The notes under the pieces were generated by a model. The model made no database searches, had not been told where the DNA came from, and worked only from the letters and a program-made list of their open reading frames with translations. From assembly GCA_026419785.1 (NCBI GenBank), contig JAODTK010000189.1, positions 297,501 to 361,500 of the forward strand: a DNA stretch of 64,000 nt, read 5' to 3'. The position numbers and the translations under genes are program-made. Origin of the DNA: Sclerodactyla briareus (taxonomy: Eukaryota > Echinodermata > Holothuroidea > Dendrochirotida > Sclerodactylidae). Positions within the stretch are counted from its first letter, which is position 1. Each line of letters opens with the position of its first letter. Shown one piece after another: positions 33,901-46,639 of the stretch.

Positions 33901-34734
33901 TCTAGGGGGCATCGTGTCACTATATCGTTCGGGTCACAATAAGTTGCCGTTAAAACATCGCAGAAACAAGAACATGTTTGAGAATGAGACCTTTTAGACG
34001 GCATTTCTTAACATAGTGCTGATGGCGTGGTGTAGCCGCAGTCTTTGTTGAGCGCTGAACTTGAAATGACGGATTGCCGTTTTATCTAGAAAAAAAAATT
34101 AAAAAATTGGTCAAAACATCGTGAAAGTCATTGCAATCCATGTACCGTTTGGCTACTGACTTTACGGAATTATTATCAAATGAGGAGCGCGCAACTGTTT
34201 TCCTCATTTTAGGGGAGTTCATCTGAAAGATTTTGTCACTCGGTGAATATTCGGTTGGTGGTGGGGGTAAATTGTTGCTCGTTTGAGTAGAACTGCTCGA
34301 TTTTCTCCCATTCGTTGCCTTTAATAATGGTCGCTTCCGCTGCTCGCGTCAGAGGTGGCGATTCGCGACAGTCATTAAAGGGGGGAGGTGGAATTTACGT
34401 GCTCGAACGCGTTTGCGCTCTTGCCAGGGGTATCCGGTCTCGGTATATTCTATATAGGGCGAAGCAGGCCATTAGTGCATTTTTAGAGAACCAGATAAAT
34501 ATTTGGCATTGCCAGGTGCCCTGTCTCTTTTCTAATCATCTATCTTGAGTTAAACTGAGCTATAGTAAACTTCGGTAATAATATATCGTCGATGCCATTG
34601 TTTATCAATGGTGCGTCTTAGGTCCTCATGATGTTGGAGGGATGATCATGAAAGTTGCAGCACGGTGACAAAAAATATTGTAGAAATTCAACATTATATA
34701 CTGGCAACTGTGTGATTTACGTAAATTCTAACTA

Positions 34735-34880
34735 ACTACTGTGCCATTTACAGTAAAGTATTCTTACTGTAATTTTACTGTGAAATTCACAGTAGATTTT
34801 ACCATAACATTCACCAGTAAATTACTGGCAGCAGAGTTGCCAGTAATTTACTGTAATCCCACAGAACTGTTTACAGTGTT
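34735..34880. mobile_element. Hairpin MITE built on TTTACAGTA/TACTGTAAA
   Basis: Contains a perfect 16-base inverted repeat, CAGTAAATTACTGGCA (34815-34830) and TGCCAGTAATTTACTG (34838-34853), with a 7-base loop. TTTACAGTAAAG near 34748 and CTGTTTACAGTG near 34867 lie at the flanks. The words resemble short non-autonomous elements known from aquatic animals. A target duplication could not be identified. Confidence 0.7.
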
Positions 34881-35099
34881 TATAGTATTCTTGTGAACAT
34901 GGTTTCGAACACTGGTTCGACACACACTTCCCTATGTTGGTCTGTCTGCAATAGCATATTCGTTAATATAAACCACTACTATAATCTTGTCCATCCATCA
35001 ATTGGTAGTTTCTTTTTCATATGACATTGAACTGTCAGTGAAAAAATTCATGTTCGTGCGGAAGTTGAAAAATTCTATTACTACTACTACGGTATAGAG

Positions 35100-35457
35100 C
35101 TGTGTTTCTTAAACATGGGGTCGCGACCCACTGGGTCGCACAGCAATTATTGTGGGGGCGTACCCAAAATTTACCCCGATTTGAACGTTTTCGCAGTCAA
35201 AATCTAGCAAATTCATCCTGAAAACTCATAATCAGTGTTTTATTAGCGGCCTTTCTAGCGGGTAATTTGCTCAATTATTCCTGGCCACCCTGCTTCTGTA
35301 TATTCAACATATTGTTTTTTACATACCACTACCGTACTGTAGCTACCGGTAATGAAGGCCTGCACATCTTCAATATTCCGGAGACACAAACTTGGGGTCG
35401 CGCTCGAATGGCACCACATGACCTGGGGTCCCCCCTTATAAGTTTGGGAACCCACTG
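35100..35457. mobile_element. hAT-type MITE, 358 bp, with 8-bp target-site duplication
   Basis: Left end CTGTGTTTCTTAAAC-ATGGGGTCGCGACCC; the right end on the other strand is CAGTGGGTTCCCAAAC followed by GGGGACCCCAG. CAGTGGTTCCCAAAC..GGGGTCGCGACCC is the well-known terminal sequence of animal hAT elements. GTATAGAG lies directly on both sides (35092-35099 and 35458-35465); an 8-bp duplication is the hallmark of hAT transposition. No transposase is present. An open frame at 35255-35538 is incidental. Confidence 0.92.
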
Positions 35458-35469
35458 GTATAGAGTGAC

Positions 35470-38095
35470 TTTCAACAATGGGTACCTTTTATAGTCGACG
35501 ATTAGTGATAGATTATTCCGTGCAGCGACTCTAGACAAATGGTCACATGATCAGTATCCAGAAGCTGTTGTTTTGTCAAGAAGTTGCAATTGTGTCATAC
35601 AAAATTTGCTTGCCGTGAGGCGTGGTCTAACTATCAGTCGCCTGGACTGTTGCTCGCTAGATGATGTAATGGGGTCACATGACTTGTCAGCCATTCGGGT
35701 CCCATCATTGAGTGCGAACTTTACGTAATTGTCCCTATCATTACCAGTCGACTAAAACGCTCCCATTATAACCAGACCTTGCTGTGTGTGCACTAATCGT
35801 ATATTCACGTTGGATTTATTGAAAACTACGCTATGTACATGACAGCGCCTGCAAATCTACCGTAAATATGTGAAAACTGTATGGACTGATGTAATGCAGG
35901 TTATGTGATGAATAATGAATTTGAGAATTGTTGTTTCTCGGACAGCCCCCTCTATCCAACTTCAGGCTATTAGCTTTTTTTGTGTGGTCCACCATGTTGT
36001 CACAGGAATTTTTCTAAATTTTCTGACAGGCGCAATCGAGATGTATTATTGAATTTTAGTTGTCTTTTGCGCGTTCGTAGTGGTTCAGCTTGTCGGCGTT
36101 ACCTGACTGCGTGTTGCCTAAATGCCTGAACAACTTAGCTGTGTGTATTACTATGAAGCGAAGTGTTTTCGGGCGCTGCGATTATCACGACAAAACCCGT
36201 TTTTTTGGTGGCGATCTCTAACATTATCCTTATTTCGTATACGTGCATTTACACATCATGTAACCTTCTAACAGAAACAAGCCCGACCACACAACGTCAC
36301 AATTTGCTATATATCGTAATGAACAAGTAAAGAATGCCTCTTTCGTGTAATGTACGATATTCTTCATTACGTTGAGTTTGCACACCAACAGGCTTCTTCT
36401 CCTTTAATAGGTTGTTTGAACCTTGAACTCCTTGAAGTTGCAGGCCTACTATTGCACCTAATATCATTCGGTGACGGTTCAACATACATTTGCGGCGCTT
36501 TTGAGCTACAGTGCCATTTCCTGCCTCTAGATATCAGTGAGCTATCAGTACACCAGCTGTACCGATATTTCATCATGGCTCTAGGCTAGTCATCATAACG
36601 ACATGTGCGCTTTTCTTTCTATCCCATACCCACATTCGTCACGACAGGCCGCACATGAATGCCATTCAACGTGTGTTTTTCCAAAATTCACTATCTGTTG
36701 TACACTCGCCAAATCGTATGCATGTATATACCTACTCTTGTATGCCATTATTCCCTGCGGGGTTACATTGCCCTTACTTCTATCAGCTAGTTCGATTCAT
36801 TTGTCTGTCGTATTCAAATTTTTCATGTTAAATACACGATACTGAGACCCTTGGCCATGAACAAAATTGCACAGGAAATGTAACAATATTTTATCGTTTA
36901 TTCGGCTCTGTTACGAGGCGCCGATACAATGTGCCCCAGTACTTTGGTCAATATCCACGAAGACTGAAGGACGACAGGGCTCAAAATAATTCTGACTTGA
37001 GGGCGCTTTCACTGTTGTGATTCCTCCTGGAACTTTGATGAACCTCTACGAACGAATCTGCAAACAAGCTATACCTGCACTACTCAATGGACATTACTTC
37101 ACGAAATGCCCACAATGGCTCAATCGCTTTTTCGTTTAAAAGTCATTGAGCTTGAGGGGCGCTGCAGACGGCGCCTAGGTGAATTGTCATCCCGCACCTC
37201 AGCCCTGGTCTTAAATCTGTCACAGAGTCCCAGGCGACTGACTAGTCTCGTTTGACGGCAGTTTCATTCTCGCCATGCGACCACTGATGGGTGCACGTGA
37301 CGCCCAGCACTAGAGACTAAACTGCCGCGATGAACACCTACCGAACTTGGTCCCGATTGTTTCGACTGTGGGGCACGGTTTCCAATTCTCCCTGCCACTC
37401 CCAACACGTCGATGGCCCCGTGATGCGAACCTACAATTGTTGAGTTCCAAGCATAATCTCGAATCATTGTAATACGTTTGCCCGACCCTCTATTGAAGTC
37501 AACAATCATTGTGGTAAAGTTTGTTCAACATTCCTCAAAGTCCAACCATGGCGGGGCCTATAGGCCTTATTCCGTTTTGTACCCGAGTATATTGTATTCT
37601 CTCTAGATGCGTTAGGTGACTATGTATTTACAATTTACGAGGATGCTATAGAAATCCCCACGGGATAACATAATGACACAAACCAACGAGATTATGATGC
37701 TCTTTATAGGAGAGCTGCATTTTGCAATTTTCACACGAGTCCTCGCATATTCTGGCCTTTATATTCAGTTGTGAGAGATGGCAGAACTGCCGTGATTTGC
37801 CCAAGAATAGATATAGACAGACAGACTGACCTCAACTGATACCAAAACAATGCGGTTCTTCTTTCCTCCATGACAACTGTTTGAACTCATGCCTTGCAAT
37901 TCTGAGATTATCGGGGCTCATGAAAAGCGGCAAACAAACCCTCTACGCGCACACCACCTATATACACTTACTAACGGACACCTCTCGAGTTTACCTCACG
38001 ACTGACAGCTCAGCACGCCATGAGTACCCTATATGCTGCATGCAACCGTTGCTATGGAGACAAGTAGCAGTGAAATGGTTAACTGACTACAGTAT
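35470..38095. other. No gene recognised
   Basis: Ordinary AT-rich sequence. A 79-codon + strand frame at 36350-36589 and an 81-codon - strand frame at 37264-37509 are open but have no recognisable motif. Confidence 0.4.
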
Positions 38096-38639
38096 TCCGT
38101 TGATGACCTCCCGCCTGATGAGTTTTCATTCACATTTGCATAACTGCAGTGGCAGTGACTGTATAGCATGGTAGTTTTTGAAGACTTTTAGCCCAATTCC
38201 TCTCCAGCTACCCCATATTGCCGTGGCTTAACCTTCTACCTTCCAACTCACTTTTTTTTTTAAACTACGGGTTACGTGGAGTAGATGACCGGTGGAATCT
38301 TCAATCGGTGTTGATTACGGTGTCGAAGAGTGAACATCGCCGATGCTCCTCTTCACGTAATCCCCGCCGGGTTACCATGGTTACTTGGTTATCTCCTACA
38401 TTTTTTGCTGATAGATTTTACAATACCTCGTATAAATGTAGTATACTTCAATCTTTCACAGACGCGTTGATTTTTAGTTTGGGTTGGCGTAGGTAGCCCA
38501 TTTTTTCTTACTCTTCATGATAAAGCAGCAATATGCCATCTAAGAGTGCTCTCAATGTGGTTGCAAATTCCCACAAACCCAACCATAATTCATGGGCGCT
38601 CTCCCTGCGACAGCTGAGTTGTAGTTAAAACTAGACCCT

Positions 38640-39480
38640 GTAGCTGTGATTATTGATATCTTACTGTGACTCCTCAAAAACAATAGTGATTATGCACACT
38701 CATCAAAAATCATATTCCGCAAATTTAGCAAGAACACCATAGCGCGATAACCATTTGAATGAAGAAGTTCATACTTGTATGTGTAATCGCATGATGAGTA
38801 CATAACACTAATTGTTTTCGGGTCGGTCAAAGGTCCTCTGAGGTCAAAGTCTGAACTCTTTGTAAACACGATTTGGTCCTGCAGGCTTGGTCTGATCAAG
38901 TCGAAAATTTGTCTGTTGCTCCTTTGTGAGAGTACAGGAACTCTCTGGTGTAGATTGGGTCATTTTTCGGTGAAAATGAAAATGTTGATAGATGGGGTCA
39001 TTTTTAGTCTGTGAAACTCGACAAGTAAAACCAGGTCTGGGATAATCAAGCTCATACGTAGTATGTATTTCCGCATAATGAGAACATGAACCCTGTTGTT
39101 TCGGGCCCATGTCAAAGTCATATCTGAATTAGTTAACTAATGTCAAAGTATGAAATCCGTGTAAACACTGGCGTATAGGTCCAGAACGCTTGGTCCGATC
39201 AGTTGAAATTTGTTAGTTAGGCTTTCCCAAAGGAGGTACGGAAGCCTGGTTTGATTTTGGTGTTATTTCGGGTACGAATGGGAATTCAAAAGATTTGAAT
39301 TGGACATCATTCGACTCGCTGTTTGGGCTTGTAAACACGAAACTCGACATAACTGGATGGGCAACAATTTTGAAAAGAAAAAAAATCACACATGGCATAA
39401 TATATTTCCCCGATGATACTGAGTTCGCCATAGTCATGTCAATGACGTGTCGCCTGAACCCAAATCAGTAGGGATGACAT
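38640..39480 (+). repeat. Half-site repeat (copy D) inside large repeat copy 1
   Basis: Two or three units with TTGTAAACACGA, TTGGTC(T/C)GATCA, AGTACAGGAA.TCTC and GATGA.TACAT. The half-site row at 38824-38846 reads CGGTCA-A-AGGTCC-TCTG-AGGTCA, again spacing 1 then 4. Confidence 0.7.
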
Positions 39481-39971
39481 GATATGCCTACCAGGACGAG
39501 CATACCAAGTATGAGCCCTCAGCCCTATGCTGATAAAGGTATATGTTCAAAATGTGGCCCGAATAGAGTGAATTTGGTGTGTAGGTCTTTATAAAGGGGT
39601 ACAAGACCCAATTTTAGTCGATATTCTTTCAGTTGAAGGCTATGGGTTAGCGTTTTAAACCACAAAGCACCAATTTGAGGGTGTAAATATCGATAGTAGG
39701 GATCTCAAAGCAGATCCGCTGTCAATCAATGCAACACAACCTCTGCCCTTGCCATATTTCTCGCTGAGGGCATTGATATATTGCTATGAACGTCCTATAT
39801 TTTGGAAAGAATTCGTATATCGCAAGAAGAATCACAACGAACTGACATCCGGGAATTCTCATTTTCCTGTTCGGGGGAATCAATATGTTAATACAGATAT
39901 CAAATTACATTTTCGGTGTTAACTTCCATCTCCGGAGCATGTTCGAATAGTATTGTCAACATTATGTCGTT

Positions 39972-40482
39972 TGATTTTGATTTGATTTGATTGCTACGGG
40001 GTTCAGGAAGCCATTTGACTCATCGCGGAACCCTAACCGAATTTTTTGATCGTGGATGAGCATCGTCGACAACTCGCCTTCTCTTCTTTGACCAGTGCTC
40101 AGATGATATCGCGGCAGGAGTGACACCAATCCCCCTGCTTCCGGGACCGCAATTTAACGACCCCATCCGACGGATCGATCAGTGACTCCAGGACCTGACC
40201 ACTTTCTCTCAGAAACCTGGAGGAGCGGAAGATGTTCGACGCGCCTGCTCCAAGCCGAACCCGACGAGACCTATTGCAAGTCCTCCTAACAAACCCCCAG
40301 AAATTCCAGCCCCACTGCTCACAGCAGGACCATGACTTAAGACCCGGAACCCGCCCACGGCCCGTCGAACTGCATGTACAGCCACTTCTGGAAAAACGCC
40401 CGGTCTGCCTGGTCCTTGGAATTTCGAACCCGGGACCTTTTGCATGCAAAGGCTGACACGATACCGCTCTACTATTCTCCCC
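39972..40482 (-). mobile_element. tRNA-derived SINE inserted in copy 1
   Basis: On the - strand it starts GGGGAGAATAGTAGAGCGG (A-box region about 40463-40475), has an anticodon-arm-like CCTTTGCATGCAAAAGG (TGC, Ala-like) and B-box GGTTCGAAATTCC (about 40418-40430), and ends about 510 bases later in an A/T-rich tail of ATCAA-type repeats (39972-39995). The homologous place in copy 2 (45770-45785) lacks it, so both borders are supported by an empty site. GATGATTTGAGTTGC in copy 2 corresponds to GATGAGATTTGGAGTTGC on the right flank. Long open frames at 40099-40578 and 40209-40523 are incidental. Confidence 0.85.
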
Positions 40483-41274
40483 AATTGATGAGATTTGGAG
40501 TTGCGTGTGTTCCATAGCACCATGGCACCTATGCTTCTTTTCTACTTCTACTGCCAATGTCACTCTCTTTATCAACACACTTCAAACATTCACAACGAAC
40601 CTTTTCGGAACGAATGGGACAAATCTAAATCCCCAAAGCGAACCCCCGAAAGTAGTCCTATTCTTATTCAATCTACATAGACAACTACCACTCCAAACTA
40701 AGTTTTTTTTGTGTTGGGACAAAGCAATATCCTGCAAATCAATACAAATTTGAAGACCTGGACTGGACAGATTTTCCCGAGGGGGTTACATGAATGTCTC
40801 TTATATATTTCCATATGGGGAAAACGTTCAAAACTGTTGGTAAGAAGAATACATTAAGGCAGTCTCATGAATATTCAAACTCTCCTAAACAGGAAAATTT
40901 TATTCTCCCCACATATGAGAATCTCGCGGACTGACTATAAAAAGAAAATCACGACGCACCAATCAGCGTTCAATAGACACATCCAAAGGGTATGACACTG
41001 CTCCGGTTTTGTGTTGGTTTTCGAGTAGTAGGCCTTCGCAGATGGAGTCCTATACATAATGCAGAAAATGAATCCCTAACATGACACCAGTTGGACGGAG
41101 CTTCCTCCGAAATTGGTGGGTCGGGAAAATTGGTTCGGTGTTCTAATTTCATAATCTCATAATCTCATTTTCGGAATTCTTTCCATGTTCATATAATTTC
41201 TTCATTTTATCTACTGTTTTAAAATTTTTTTTAATTTTTTCTTATGGGTATCACTTTTCGATTCCATTGTTTTC

Positions 41275-41629
41275 ACTGACCACGGGTTCGATTATCCCCT
41301 ACTAGCTAAGCAATGTCGAAACCATCAATAAAATTGTGAACGTATGTTATCAAAATGAGTCGAACATACGACACTGTTCTTTAGCTTCCATAAAACGTCA
41401 CCTCTGGAAACAGTATTTAGGGAGTAAACACTTTTCTAAACACATTCTGAACACCTCTTGGAACGCGATTATTCTCTATAACACGTTTAAGGCAAAATTT
41501 AAAACTACAACATCTACTGAAGTTGAGGTCATATTTAGCCTTTAAACCGTGTTAAAGCCTATTCATATAGTGGTTCAGGAATGTTAATTCTAAACAATTG
41601 TTTCCCATAGTTGTACCGTAACTGAAAGC
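41275..41629. mobile_element. About 355-bp insertion specific to copy 1
   Basis: Copy 2 runs from TTCCATTGTTTTT straight to GTAAACCGTATAC (46540-46570). Copy 1 has about 355 extra bases between the same flanks, beginning near CACGGGTTCGATTATCCCC, which resembles a tRNA B-box. Element type is not determined; alternatively copy 2 carries a deletion. Confidence 0.5.
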
Positions 41630-44600
41630 TTTTGTTTGTTTTTAACCGTATACGACCTTGCTCTTTCATTCTCACTGCTCAGTCTGAAATCTATCATGTT
41701 TCCCATTTGGATATAGTCATCAATTGCCACGCCGCAGTGCTTCAGGCTGGATAGTAAAACACTAGCAAGCATCATACTCAGCGAGGATAAGGTAAAAGCA
41801 CTAGGGAATAGCTATTGAAAACCGTGAACTTGCAAATGAAGAATTGTTCATATTTTTCAGGTTGACCTATTCCCCCTTCTTCGAAGCAATAGGCTAATGA
41901 ACCCTCATACAATAAGGCCCAACGGTATGGACTCGATCCATGTACCGTAGTCACTGTTTCTCCCAAACAATTATGAGGCAGCGTTGAGATCAACCTGAAG
42001 ACCGAAGGCCTGTAACTAATTACCACATTAGGGAAATACCATTGAACTAATTTGACAATTTTATAAACCCGGGATGGAATTAACCCATGCAATCACAGCT
42101 TAAATCTCCTCCTCAAAAGACCTTATAACTCCTTCGCGCTAATTTCTCATCTTCCGAGCATGTCCCGATTCGCAACAAGCCTATACAGTAGGTAGTTCGA
42201 TCCACCCCTGCTCGGCAAGACCCTCCACCAGAGAAGAAAAACTTGCACTCAACACTATACTTTTTTTCATTGTCCATTGATTCAGGATCACTACCTGAAT
42301 ATCCTTATTTTGTTATGGAAATTCACATGCGTGCGGAAAAAAAAGGAACAATCATTGTAACACCAATTTTCTAGATCACATTGACAACTCCCAGGAGGTT
42401 TTTATCGGCTGACCTCAGACCTCTCCCAGAATGATTTGGGTCAAATAGGAAAAGAGACGGAACAATACAACCCTACCACGTATGAGCTTGAAGCTATATC
42501 AATCAAGCGAGAGAAGAACCAGACATCAAATCTCACACATTCTCCTATTTTTTTTTTTTTACCACCAAAGTAAATCCCTTACAATTCCACAAAAGATCTG
42601 AAGTTGTCCAAGTTTTCGATGTTTTGCTCACAAATTGCCCATTTTCTGCTATAAGAAAACCTGTTCCATGCCACGCTGATGGCCATCCATGTTATTTGTA
42701 CCTTCTACAATGGCCGCTACAGCCGATCTCACGGTTGGACTCCGACTCACTAACCACTGTGCCAACCCCTAGTCCTAGCCGGAAATTATATATATTCGAT
42801 TCACAATCTAACCGTGGAAACACGTGAAAATAAATCATATCATCTGAGACTATGAAATATGTACATCGACTTCTGAAGAAGAAACCAGTTTAAGCAGTTC
42901 GTTTGAATGAATATAACTGGATCTCCTTCTTTCCCCAAGCCATGGTGTGTTTCATATCAGCCCGGTTTCAGAATGGACCCTCCAACCGTGTGACCTACTT
43001 CCTCACTGTTGGGTTGACCGTCGTTTAACCGTATGCCACTCGCCTGGTCAGTTGGAAAACAGTTTTTTCAGATTTGCCTGTGAATCTGCACCAGCAATTG
43101 GAGAATAAATATAGTCGTCTCTACGCCATATTCCTGCTTGATTTTTGAATATTTCGAATTATCCCGACTAAAACCGATCGACAAAATGCTCCGATATTCC
43201 ATTCTGATCGACTACAGGGTCCCTTAGACATTAAGCGAATATACATGGTTATTACGGACTAATAAGGTTCACAACGCGTTGCACGTTATTCACGAATGGA
43301 GTATCCTCGTTTCTTTGCCCTGCCACTCATTTCCTGGTCGACACTAATCCCTCCTGGCATCCCTTCATTGATTCGGTTTCTCTCATATAAACGCGATATC
43401 CTAGCAAAGACCCAATGCAATCAGTCCTAGCAGACGCACCAGCAATATCCTCACTGTCTTGTTTGGCGGTCGTCAGAACATTGCTGAACGAAGCTACCTA
43501 CTTTCACTCTATCTATTCTTTGAAACAAGCGGTAGTCTTAATATCTGCCTCCAAATATGCTGGGTAATCATTGGTTTCAAACTGATTTTAGGGTTCAAGA
43601 AAGCGATCAGGGGCAATGGCGGGGAAGGTTCAGTTGAGATCTTTTGATTTACATTGTTTTAATATCACACCACCCTAACATTAACATCGCCCTCAGCACA
43701 GCCCAGTCGCCCCTCCAATCTTCAAACTAATTAGGTTACGAGTACGGCTAAGACGAATTTACACACTGCGACTAGGTTAAGAGAAGTACGAACGGACGGA
43801 AAGACAGACGTTGGGACTTCTTGAGCCCTCTCACTCGCAACCAAATGACGCACCTGTTTTTTACCTTCGTTGCCCTTGGCCCGAATTCACGCTCATTATA
43901 GGTTCTTGGACTACCCCATGAATAACATACATCCAGACATCGCTTGGAATGTTATTGGGTTAATCCTCCCAGACTGATGAGTTTATATTAATGTCATTTT
44001 TCATTTTGCATATACTGCACTAGGTACTGTATAACATGGTAGTTTTTTGAAGATACGTTTAGCCTAACTCAGTTTTCAGCATCATATTGCGTTTTGGCTA
44101 CCTCTACCTTCTACCCCACCTCAACATTTTATTTTCACTACGGGTTACGTGAGATTAGCATGAACGGTGGAAGCTTCAGTCTGTGTTTTTTGATTACGGT
44201 GCGAAGAGTGAACATCGCCGATGCTCCTTTTTCACGTAATCCCTCCAGGTTACCATGGTTACTATGTTATCTTCCTACATTTTTTTTGCTGGTGGGCTTT
44301 TACATACCCGGATACCATGTATGTATAAATCAATCTTTCACAGACGCGTTGATTTTTAGTTTGGGTTGGCGTAGGTAGCCCATTTTTTCTTACCTCTTTA
44401 ATGATAAGCAGCAATTACTCTATCTGAGATGCTCTCAATGTTTGCAATTCTTCCACAAACCCAAACTTAATTCGTGGCTCTCTCCCTGCGAAACGAGCGT
44501 GTTTCGTTAAACAACTATAACCTTGACGTTTGAATTAATCATATCTTACTGTGACCTTCCTCAATAAAAATCATATCCATCCGAGCCAATATCGCTAGAA

Positions 44601-46639
44601 CAACATGCGCGATAACCAATTGAATGGAAGAAGTTCAACTTACGTGTATCCTTATGATGATTACATCGACCTAATTGTTTTCGGGTCAGGGCAAAGGTCC
44701 ATCTGAGGTCAAAGTCCGAACATCTTTGTAACACAACGATTTGTCCTGAAAGCTTGGTCGACCGAATCGAGTCGAAAACTGTTGTTGTTTGCTTCTTTGT
44801 TGAAGAATACAGGACTCTCTGGTGCAGATGGGGGTCATTTTTCCGTCGTGAAAGGGAAACGTATTGATAGATTGGTTCATTTTTGGTCTGTAACCTCCCG
44901 TCAAGTGAACAAGGTCGTATTATCACTCATACTTAGTATGTATGTTCCCCACATAATGAGAACATGAACCTCATCGTTTTTTTGGGGCTCATGTCAAAGT
45001 CATCTGAAGTCAAATTCAGGTCAAAAGTATGAAATCCTTGTTAACTTTACGGGCGAAGTTGGTGTGCATTTTGGGTAAGAATGGGTAATCAAAATATTGA
45101 AATTGAAAATATTTCGACCGCAATTGTTTGCCAAGCACGCTACCTCGGCCAGAACTGGATAGATGAAGCTTACATATGGTATGTAATATAGTTCCCATGC
45201 TGATTAATGAAGTCAAATGTCGAATCCGGCGACCCATTGTCAAGTCAGCTGACGTGTCGCCTGACCCAATTCAGTAGGGATGACATGATATGCCTACCAG
45301 GAAGAGCATACCGAGTATGCGCCTCACCCATGCCTGAGAAAGGTATACGTTCAAATGTGGGTCCTAACGTTGAACATTGTATGTGTATCTCTCTTATGAG
45401 GGGTACAAGACCCACTTTTTAGGCTTGTTTCCTTTCAGTGGAACCGATGGATTATATTTTAACCACAAAGCAGCCAATTTGAGGGTGTAAATATCGATAG
45501 TAGGGATCTCAAAGCAGATCCGCTGTCGGTCAAGAACACAACCTTTCCCTTTCCACATATTCTGTCTGCTGCTGAGGCTATGATGATATTGCTAGAACGT
45601 CTTATTTTGGAGAAGAAAATTCGACATCCAGAAGGGAAAAAAACAACGAACTGACGAGTCCGGGAGATTCTCCTTTCGTCGGGAATCAAATACCTTAATC
45701 ATATATCGAATGAACATTCCTCTGTGTTAAATTCCCATCTACGCTGTGTGAGTAGTTTCAACATTAGTTCGATGATTTGAGTTGCACTCATGTAGTTTCC
45801 ATAGCAAGCCATGACCCCATGCTTCTACAGTTACTCTCTTTATCACACACAGTTAACAATCACAACGAACTGCTCTTCGGAAACGACTGGGACAAATCTA
45901 ATCCCAAAAAGCTACCCCCGGACGTAGTCTATTCCTATTCAAATCTACATTGGACAACTACCCAATCCAACTAATTTTTTTTTGCTTGGGACACAGATCC
46001 TGAAACTGCAATAAAAATGAAGACCCTGGCACTGGACAAGATTTCAAGACGGGGTGAAACTTAATGTCTCCTATATATTCCCCTATGGGTGAACGTTGCA
46101 CTGGTTTGGAAGAATACAATATAGTCGGTCTCCATGAATAAGGCAACTCTCCTAAACAGGAGAATATTTTATTCTCCAAAATAAGAGAATCTCCCGGACT
46201 GAACTATGAATACTAACGACGCACCAATCGTGTTTCAATGTAGACACATCCAAGGTTTTCTGACTTGCTCCGATTTTGTGCTGGTTTTCGAGGATTATCA
46301 GACATGGGAGTCCATGAAAGAATGCATAGGAAATCCCTAACATGACACCAGGTGGACGGAGCTTCCTCCGAATTTGGTGGTTGGGGAAGTTGGTAATCGT
46401 GTTTCTAATTTCATAATTCGCTCGATTTTTTCGGAATTCTTCGTCATGGTTCATAAAGTGTCTATTTTTCTAATTTCTTCATTTTCCTCCTACTGTTTTT
46501 TTATGAAATCTTTTTTTTAATTGAATATCCACACTTCGATTCCATTGTTTTTCTTTCTTTCTGTGTAAACCGTATACTTACTCTTTCCCCTCACTTTCAC
46601 TCGGTTTTCTGAATTCTACCCATGTTTAATTTAGGGAAT

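Larger units (their letters stand above)
38100..43440 (+). repeat. Large repeat unit, copy 1
   Basis: Collinear with 43960-57600. Clear matching blocks: 38163-38510 with 44036-44392 (including about 50 unchanged bases at 38458-38510), 38640-39970 with 44540-45775, 40486-41275 with 45778-46555, 41630-41705 with 46555-46640, 41790-43115 with 47965-49321, 43116-43350 with 54366-54663, and 43365-43435 with 57515-57590. By eye the copies agree at roughly three of four bases, with many 1-base indels; not computed. No protein motif is recognisable; the ORF ending in SFTDALIFSLGWRR is present in both copies. Confidence 0.85.

Noticed and set aside
40099..40578. 159-codon - strand frame, the longest in the window
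   Set aside because: It lies almost wholly within a tRNA-derived SINE with an empty site in the sister repeat; no protein motif.
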